A stretch of DNA of 64,000 bases from CAVUCH01 sp963697705 (lineage in GTDB: Bacteria; Acidobacteriota; Vicinamibacteria; Vicinamibacterales; JAENWD01): the NCBI GenBank assembly GCA_963697705.1, contig CAVOPA010000006.1:186001-250000 (forward strand), read 5' to 3'. The position numbers and the translations under genes were made by a program. Below, piece after piece: positions 59,163 through 64,000 of this stretch; position 1 is the first letter of the stretch, and each line of letters begins with the position of its first letter. The notes beneath the pieces are model-generated. The model made no database searches and was not told where the DNA came from. It saw nothing but the letters and a program-made list of their open reading frames with translations.

Positions 59163-60449
59163 ATGGACTGGCTGACCTTGATCGCCTCCGAGAACGCGGC
59201 CCGCCTTCCGGCGCTCGAGGAGGACTACGCGCACCTGTCGCGGCAATTGGCACGGCGGGGGGTGGCGATCGAGGATCTGACCGCCCGGGCGATGGCGTTT
59301 CGTGTTGCCGTGCCCTCCTGGGGCGTGGGCACCGGTGGCACCCGCTTCGCACGGTTTCCGATGGCGGGCGAGCCGCGCAGCGTGTTCGAACGCATCGACG
59401 ACTGCGAGGTCATCTTCCGGCTGGTGCGGGTCACGCCAGGAATCTCGGTGCACTTCCCATGGGATCGTACCGAGCGGCGGGCAGAACTGCGCCACTATCT
59501 CGCGGCGCGCGGGCTTTACGTCGATGCCACCAACTCGAACACCTTTCAGGACGAGCCCGGGCAGCCGCTCTCGTACAAGTTCGGCAGCCTCAGTCACACG
59601 GATTCCGCGGTGCGGCGCCAGGCCATTGAGCACAACCTCGAGTGCCTTGCGCTGGCCGCCGAATGCGGCGCCGCGGCGCACTCGGTGTGGATTGGCGACG
59701 GCGGCAACTTCCCGGGGCAGGTGCACAGCCGCCGCGCGCTGGAACGGTACCTCGACAGCCTGCGGACGATCTACGCGGCGCTGCCAGACGGCTGCCGGCT
59801 GTTCATCGAGCACAAGCTCTATGAGCCCGCCTTCTATTCAACGGTGCTGAACGACTGGGGGACGAGCTATTACTGCGCCCGGGAGCTTGGGGACCGCTGC
59901 TTCTCGCTCGTGGATCTCGGCCACCACGCGCCGAACGTCAACGTCGAGATGATCGTCGCGCGGCTCGTGCAGTTCGGGAAACTCGGCGGCTTTCACTTCA
60001 ACGACAACAAGTACGGCGACGACGACCTCGACGCCGGGTCGATCAAGCCGTTCCAGCTGTTCCTGATCTTCAACGAGCTCGTCGACGCCGAGCGAACCGG
60101 GTGGGGCGGCATGCCGGCGCCCGCGTATATGCTCGACCAGTCGCACAACGTCACGGACCCGATCGAGTCGCTCTGCACGAGCGCCGTGGAGCTGACGCGC
60201 GCCTACGTGCAGGCGCTGCTCGTCGATCGCGCCGCGCTCGAGGCCGCGCAGGAAGTTAACGACGCGATCGGTGCGCTGCAGCAATTGAAGGGCGCCTTCA
60301 CAACGGACGTGGGTCCCATTCTCGCCATGGCCCGCCACCGCGCAGGCGGGGCGATCGACCCCGTGGCCGCCTACCGCGCCAGCGCCTATCGTCAGCAGTG
60401 CGCCGCCGACCGCGGGCTGCCCGTGCGGCCTGGGGCGGGGATCGTCTAA
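59163..60449 (+). CDS. rhaI: L-rhamnose isomerase (RhaI type)
   Basis: 428 residues, TIM-barrel sugar isomerase resembling the Pseudomonas-type L-rhamnose isomerase rather than the E. coli RhaA. Substrate and metal-site segments are visible: VTPGISVHFPWDRT, YKFGSLSHTDSAVRRQAIEH, LFIEHKLYEPAFY, DLGHHAPNVNVEMI and HFNDNKYGDDD. It converts L-rhamnose to L-rhamnulose. The start follows immediately after the family E palindrome; no strong Shine-Dalgarno is visible (AAGGAACTCGCCC before ATG is a moderate one). Confidence 0.93.
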   Translation: MDWLTLIASENAARLPALEEDYAHLSRQLARRGVAIEDLTARAMAFRVAVPSWGVGTGGTRFARFPMAGEPRSVFERIDDCEVIFRLVRVTPGISVHFPWDRTERRAELRHYLAARGLYVDATNSNTFQDEPGQPLSYKFGSLSHTDSAVRRQAIEHNLECLALAAECGAAAHSVWIGDGGNFPGQVHSRRALERYLDSLRTIYAALPDGCRLFIEHKLYEPAFYSTVLNDWGTSYYCARELGDRCFSLVDLGHHAPNVNVEMIVARLVQFGKLGGFHFNDNKYGDDDLDAGSIKPFQLFLIFNELVDAERTGWGGMPAPAYMLDQSHNVTDPIESLCTSAVELTRAYVQALLVDRAALEAAQEVNDAIGALQQLKGAFTTDVGPILAMARHRAGGAIDPVAAYRASAYRQQCAADRGLPVRPGAGIV

Positions 60450-60474
60450 CCGACGACCGACGATCGGTTGGGTA

Positions 60475-60715
60475 CGTTCCGGGTTCCCGGTTCTGGGTTC
60501 CAGGTTGGGTTCCAGGTTCCGGGTTCGTTCCACGTTCCTTGTTCACGGGTTCCGGGTTCCAAGTGCCGGTTCCTGATATCGCCGGCGCTCCAATCGAGCC
60601 TGCGACGAACCTGGAACTCGGAACCAAGGAACCCGGAACCGTTGAACCCCGAGAACCTGGAACGAACGAGGAACGCGGAACCTAACCTGGAACCCAGAAC
60701 CCGGAACCCGGAACC
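60475..60715. repeat. Family A palindromic GGTTCC/GGAACC element (A4)
   Basis: Same arm units and same right terminus (ACCTGGAACCCAGAACCC, GGAACCCGGAACC) as A1-A3. The centre GAGCCTGCGACGAACCTGG is the reverse complement of the A1 centre, so A1 and A4 are copies with the core inverted. It fills nearly all of the 292-base gap between rhaI and rhaB. Confidence 0.88.
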
Positions 60716-60741
60716 GTGAGAGTACAGCGGGTAGGGATGTA

Positions 60742-62235
60742 ATGGCCCGTCCCCGGTTTCACCTCGCCATCGATCTGGGCGCGGGCAGCGGTCGCGCCGT
60801 GCTCGGCAGCCTCGGGACGAACGGGCTCGAGCTGCACGAGGTGCACCGCTTCACGTACGCGCCGCGCACTGTTGATGGGCACCTGCGGTGGGACGTGGCG
60901 CGTCTCTTCGAGGGAGTGCACGCCAGCCTTGGCCTGGCACGCGCGATCGCCGCCGACATGCAGGTGGACATCATCTCTGGCGGCGTGGACAGCTGGGGCG
61001 TTGACTATGGCCTCGTGGACGCGCGCGGGCAGCTCACAGAACAGCCGATCTGCTACCGCGATGGGCGCACCTCGGACGAGGTCGTGGCTGACGTCTTCGC
61101 ACGCGTTCCACGCGACGAGCTGTTTCGGCGCACCGGCATCCAGATCCTGCCGATCAACACCGCGTTCCAACTTGCGGCACACGTGCGCGAAGGGCTGCCG
61201 CCAGCGGCAGCGACGCTGTTGCTGATCCCGGATCTCTGCCACCACCTGTTGTGCGGCTCGCTCGTGACCGAGATCACCAACGCTTCGACGACAGGGCTCC
61301 TCGCGGCCGGACAGGGCGCCTGGGATGACGATCTGTTCACGCGCCTGAGCCTGCCGCGGCCGTTGATGCCACACATCGTCGCGGCCGGGACGATTCTCGG
61401 GACGCTACGCCCCGGACTGCACCGCGAGAGCGGGCTGGATTTGATCCCGATCATCGCTCCGGCCACGCACGACACCGCCAGCGCCGTCGTGGGCACGCCG
61501 CTCGAGCCCGGCGGCGCGTACATCTCCTCGGGCACTTGGTCGCTGGTTGGCGTCGAGCGGGAGGAGCCCATCCTGGGCGACGCCGTCGCGCGCGCCAACT
61601 TCACCAACGAGATCGGCGCATTCGGCACGGTGCGGTTTCTGAAGAACGTGATGGGCCTCTGGATCCTGGAGTCGTGCCGGCGTGAGTGGGACCGGGACGG
61701 GCGCGGGTGCGATTACTCCGAGCTGATCGCAGGCGCCGCTGCACTGGAGGACTTCGTCGGCTTCGTGTTTCCCGACGACCTTCGCTTCCTGAACCCTTCG
61801 AGCATGGTGGAGATGCTGCGAGCGTGCCTGACGCAGACGGGCCAGCCCGCGCCGCAGACCCCGGTGCACCTCACGCGCGTGGTCCTCGATTCGCTTGCGC
61901 TGCGCTATGCGTCCGTGATCGACACGATCGAGCACCTGACCGGCTCGCCCATCACCCACATCCACGTCGTCGGCGGCGGCGCGCGAAACGAGTACTTGAA
62001 CCAGGCGACCGCGAACGCGACCGGCCGCCGGGTGCTGGCGGGCCCCGCGGAGGCCACCGCGGGCGGCAACGTCGTCGTGCAGGCGATCGCGTGCGGGGAG
62101 GTGCGCTCGCTGGCCGACGGCCGGGCGGTGGTCGCGCGCAGCGTTCGGGCGAAGCCCTATGAGCCTCAACACGCGCGCGAGTGGGAGCGTGCGCGCGAGC
62201 GGTACCAGCAAGTGGCGGCGGCATCCTCGAGCTGA
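60742..62235 (+). CDS. rhaB: Rhamnulokinase
   Basis: 497 residues, FGGY kinase. LAIDLGAGSGRAVLGSL, IISGGVDSWGVDYGLVD, ILPINTAFQLAAH, ATHDTASAVVGTPLEP, SSGTWSLVGVE and HIHVVGGGARNEYLNQATAN are the rhamnulokinase signatures. It phosphorylates L-rhamnulose for the aldolase encoded upstream. The start ATG 60742 follows GTAGGGATGTA. Family A precedes it and a family F array follows. Confidence 0.95.
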   Translation: MARPRFHLAIDLGAGSGRAVLGSLGTNGLELHEVHRFTYAPRTVDGHLRWDVARLFEGVHASLGLARAIAADMQVDIISGGVDSWGVDYGLVDARGQLTEQPICYRDGRTSDEVVADVFARVPRDELFRRTGIQILPINTAFQLAAHVREGLPPAAATLLLIPDLCHHLLCGSLVTEITNASTTGLLAAGQGAWDDDLFTRLSLPRPLMPHIVAAGTILGTLRPGLHRESGLDLIPIIAPATHDTASAVVGTPLEPGGAYISSGTWSLVGVEREEPILGDAVARANFTNEIGAFGTVRFLKNVMGLWILESCRREWDRDGRGCDYSELIAGAAALEDFVGFVFPDDLRFLNPSSMVEMLRACLTQTGQPAPQTPVHLTRVVLDSLALRYASVIDTIEHLTGSPITHIHVVGGGARNEYLNQATANATGRRVLAGPAEATAGGNVVVQAIACGEVRSLADGRAVVARSVRAKPYEPQHAREWERARERYQQVAAASSS

Positions 62236-62240
62236 CGCAC

Positions 62241-62452
62241 AGCCCGCCTAAAGGCGGGCACTACATGCGGGATTGACCTGAAGGCCGGCACGACGGGGGA
62301 TTGGGACGGCCGGCCTGAAGGCCGGCACTACGCGGAGTCTCGGGACGAACACGCGTGATCTCGTGTAGTGCCCGCCTTCAGGCGGGCTGCCGCACGTGTA
62401 GTGCCCACCTCTAGGCGGGCTGCGCACGTGTAGTGCCCGCCTTCAGGCGGGC
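62241..62452. repeat. Array of six family F REP-like hairpins
   Basis: Copies lie at about 62241-62264, 62275-62292 (partial), 62307-62331, 62363-62387, 62396-62420 and 62428-62452. The first three are oriented stem-loop-stem then CACTAC. The last three are inverted, GTAGTG first, so the array is itself an inverted repeat. Most stems are GCCCGCC/GGCGGGC; one is GGCCGGCC-based. The array fills the gap between convergent rhaB and the CRTAC1 gene. Confidence 0.88.
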
Positions 62453-62482
62453 TGCGTGCGCGGCGATCAACTCGCCGTCAGG

Positions 62483-64000
62483 TCACTGACGGGCGGCGCT
62501 CTGCCGGATTTCGATGATCTGATTCGCCTTGACGTTCTGAACCGCGCTGGTCGTGCCATCGGGCCATCGGACCTCCACGGCGTCGGCCTGCGTCGCGCGC
62601 CCGAGGCCGAAGTGCCGGCGCGAGTCCTGTTGGGAAATGTAGCTGGTTCCGCTCTGCACGAGTCGTCGCTGAACCAACTCGCCGGTGCGCACCGTCACCT
62701 CAGCCCCGACGGCGGTAATGTTCCTCCCGGCACCCTTGAGCCGAACAATCAACCAGTTGCCGACGTCGGCGGACTCGTTGTGCAGAACCTGCGGGCTGCC
62801 GTCCAGATCGGCGATGACCACGTCAACGCGGCCGTCGTTGTCGAGATCCCCCGATGCGACACCGCGGCTGACGCGCTCCGTGGTGAGCACCGGTCCCAGG
62901 AGACCCGCGATTTCCTCGAATGTGCCGTCGCCCGCGTTCCTGTACAGCAGGCGGCGCTGCCGGTACCCGGCCGAAGCGCCAAGGCGAGCCTTGTCCAATT
63001 GGGGATACACATGGCCGTTTCCAACGATAATGTCCTGCCAGCCGTCGTTGTCGAGATCTACGAATTCGGTGCCCCACCCCACGTATGGCAAGCTGCTCGC
63101 CGCCGTCTTCGACTTGAACGCTACGTCGGTGAAATGGTTTCCTTCGTTGCGAAACAGGTTGTTGTACTCTTCGGCGAAATTCGTCACGAACAGACTCCAG
63201 CGGCCGCTGTTATCGTAGTCGCCAACCGCGATTCCCATGCTGCCCTGCTCCGAGCCGTCCTCGCTCACGGCGAGCCCCAACGGGAACGCCATCTCCTTGA
63301 ACGTCCCGTCCTTCTGGTTCACGTAGAGGAAGTTGGGCGTGGCGTCGTTGGCGACGTACAGATCGGGCCAGCCGTCGCTGTTGTAGTCGAACCAGGCCGC
63401 GCCGAGCCCGAAATAGCCCCGCGGATCCGAGACGCCAGCATGCGTGCTCACGTCAGTGAACGTCCAGTTGCCATCGTTGCGAAGCAGGACGTCCGATTCG
63501 CCCGGAAGTCCACGCGGTCCGCACTGCACCGCGATCCCGCGGTACTCGCACGTCTTGTCCCTGCCGAACTGTGGGAGGTTCGCCAGTTCAATGTGGACAT
63601 ACCGGCTGACGAACAGATCCAGGTCGCCGTCCTTGTCGTAATCGCCAAACGCGCAACCCGCTGACCAGCCGCCCACCGTCACGCCGGGCGAGGTCACGTC
63701 GGTAAACGTCCCATTTCCTGTATTGCGATACAGCTTGTTTCCGCCCAGGGCGGTCACGTACACATCTTCGAGGCCGTCGCCATCCAGGTCGGCGGTGCAC
63801 ACCCCCATGCCCCAGCCGGGATGCGCCAGGCCGGATTTGTCCGTCACGTTCTCGAACCGGCCCTTCCCCAGGTTCCGATAGAGCTCGCTGCGTGCGGCTC
63901 GCGGATCGTTCGCGGTTTCCACCGTCAAGCTGTCCACGAAGTAGATGTCCGTGAGGCCGTCATTGTCGAAATCGAACAGCGCGACGCCACCGCTCATCGA
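62483..64000 (-). CDS. CRTAC1-family FG-GAP / ASPIC-UnbV protein, partial
   Basis: The frame runs from the stop at 62483 to the right edge; ATG 63997 is internal, since GGVALFDFDNDGLTDIYFVD is mid-domain in homologues. Seven or more FG-GAP motifs are visible (DLDGDGLEDVYV, DYDKDGDLDLFV, DYNSDGWPDLYVAND, DLDNDGRVDVVIADLDG). The C-terminal ASPIC/UnbV domain reads VGAEVTVRTGELVQRRLVQS then HFGLGRATQADAVEVRWPDG. These proteins are exported, bind calcium, and are of unknown role. No indels are seen, unlike the related gene at 25890-28199. Confidence 0.92.
   Translation of the reverse strand, partial: SMSGGVALFDFDNDGLTDIYFVDSLTVETANDPRAARSELYRNLGKGRFENVTDKSGLAHPGWGMGVCTADLDGDGLEDVYVTALGGNKLYRNTGNGTFTDVTSPGVTVGGWSAGCAFGDYDKDGDLDLFVSRYVHIELANLPQFGRDKTCEYRGIAVQCGPRGLPGESDVLLRNDGNWTFTDVSTHAGVSDPRGYFGLGAAWFDYNSDGWPDLYVANDATPNFLYVNQKDGTFKEMAFPLGLAVSEDGSEQGSMGIAVGDYDNSGRWSLFVTNFAEEYNNLFRNEGNHFTDVAFKSKTAASSLPYVGWGTEFVDLDNDGWQDIIVGNGHVYPQLDKARLGASAGYRQRRLLYRNAGDGTFEEIAGLLGPVLTTERVSRGVASGDLDNDGRVDVVIADLDGSPQVLHNESADVGNWLIVRLKGAGRNITAVGAEVTVRTGELVQRRLVQSGTSYISQQDSRRHFGLGRATQADAVEVRWPDGTTSAVQNVKANQIIEIRQSAARQ

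Overview
This window looks like a chromosomal segment of an Acidobacteriota bacterium, probably class Vicinamibacteria. The DNA is high in GC. Several families typical of that group occur together: acidobacterial VWFA-related proteins (TIGR03436-like), a large TonB-dependent receptor with a carboxypeptidase-regulatory-like N-terminus, CRTAC1-type FG-GAP/ASPIC-UnbV proteins, and serine/threonine kinases fused to TPRs. The assignment is inference; no 16S gene or database search supports it.

Layout. 1-5.6 kb: the 3' side of an AsmA/TamB-like protein, an NTF2-like enzyme, a zinc-ribbon Ser/Thr kinase with TPRs, a remnant of a type I methyltransferase (hsdM) and a small membrane protein. 5.7-9.8 kb: a leucine-rich-repeat protein, a dienelactone hydrolase and a VapBC-like toxin-antitoxin pair. 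9.9-16.0 kb: two ECF sigma/anti-sigma operons facing each other, the first with two HEAT-repeat proteins, the second with a secreted Pro-rich protein. 16.4-19.7 kb: a Mug DNA glycosylase, then an NAD-salvage block (regulator and pncA divergent from pncB). 19.9-21.7 kb: a PfkB sugar kinase overlapping a catalytically degenerate SDR. 21.9-25.7 kb: SRP RNA, dnaX, ybaB/ebfC, recR and a DUF4203-like membrane protein. 25.9-28.2 kb: a badly frame-broken CRTAC1/redoxin/TPR gene. 28.4-34 kb: xylA, xylB, a GT2 glycosyltransferase and an orphan sugar-ABC ATPase. 34-43 kb: a second Ser/Thr kinase, a giant TPR/FG-GAP/UnbV protein, and a pentaheme cytochrome c-TPR protein behind a small membrane protein. 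43.7-54.5 kb: TonB-dependent receptor, two TPR proteins and two VWFA-related proteins, all on the + strand. 54.5-56.2 kb: a heme-motif FG-GAP protein. 56.9-62.2 kb: an L-rhamnose operon (bifunctional aldolase/dehydrogenase, isomerase, kinase). The window ends inside another CRTAC1 protein.

The most unusual content is in the spacers. At least six families of short-unit repeats, mostly arranged as imperfect palindromes, occupy most longer intergenic gaps. They are: (A) ~210-270 bp GGTTCC/GGAACC palindromes with a shared 3' end; (B) GGAATTCGG arrays forming an inverted pair around mug; (C) GGATGCCGGATG arrays bracketing the dnaX block; (D) TGCACAATGCACAA arrays; (E) GGCTGGAGGCTGG arrays; (F) REP-like hairpins with a TTCA-type loop, a variable self-complementary stem and a GTAG-type flank. 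Copies of A and F also lie in frame inside coding sequences, and B supplies the C-terminus of a regulator.

Apparent single-base frameshifts cluster at 24.4-28.2 kb and 44.8-55 kb (recR, DUF4203, TonB receptor, VWFA-2, FG-GAP). This suggests local sequence error, gene decay, or both. Metabolically the window describes pentose and deoxysugar use (xylose, rhamnose, a possible uronate branch), NAD salvage, and envelope proteins devoted to sugar uptake, protein-protein scaffolding and c-type electron transfer.
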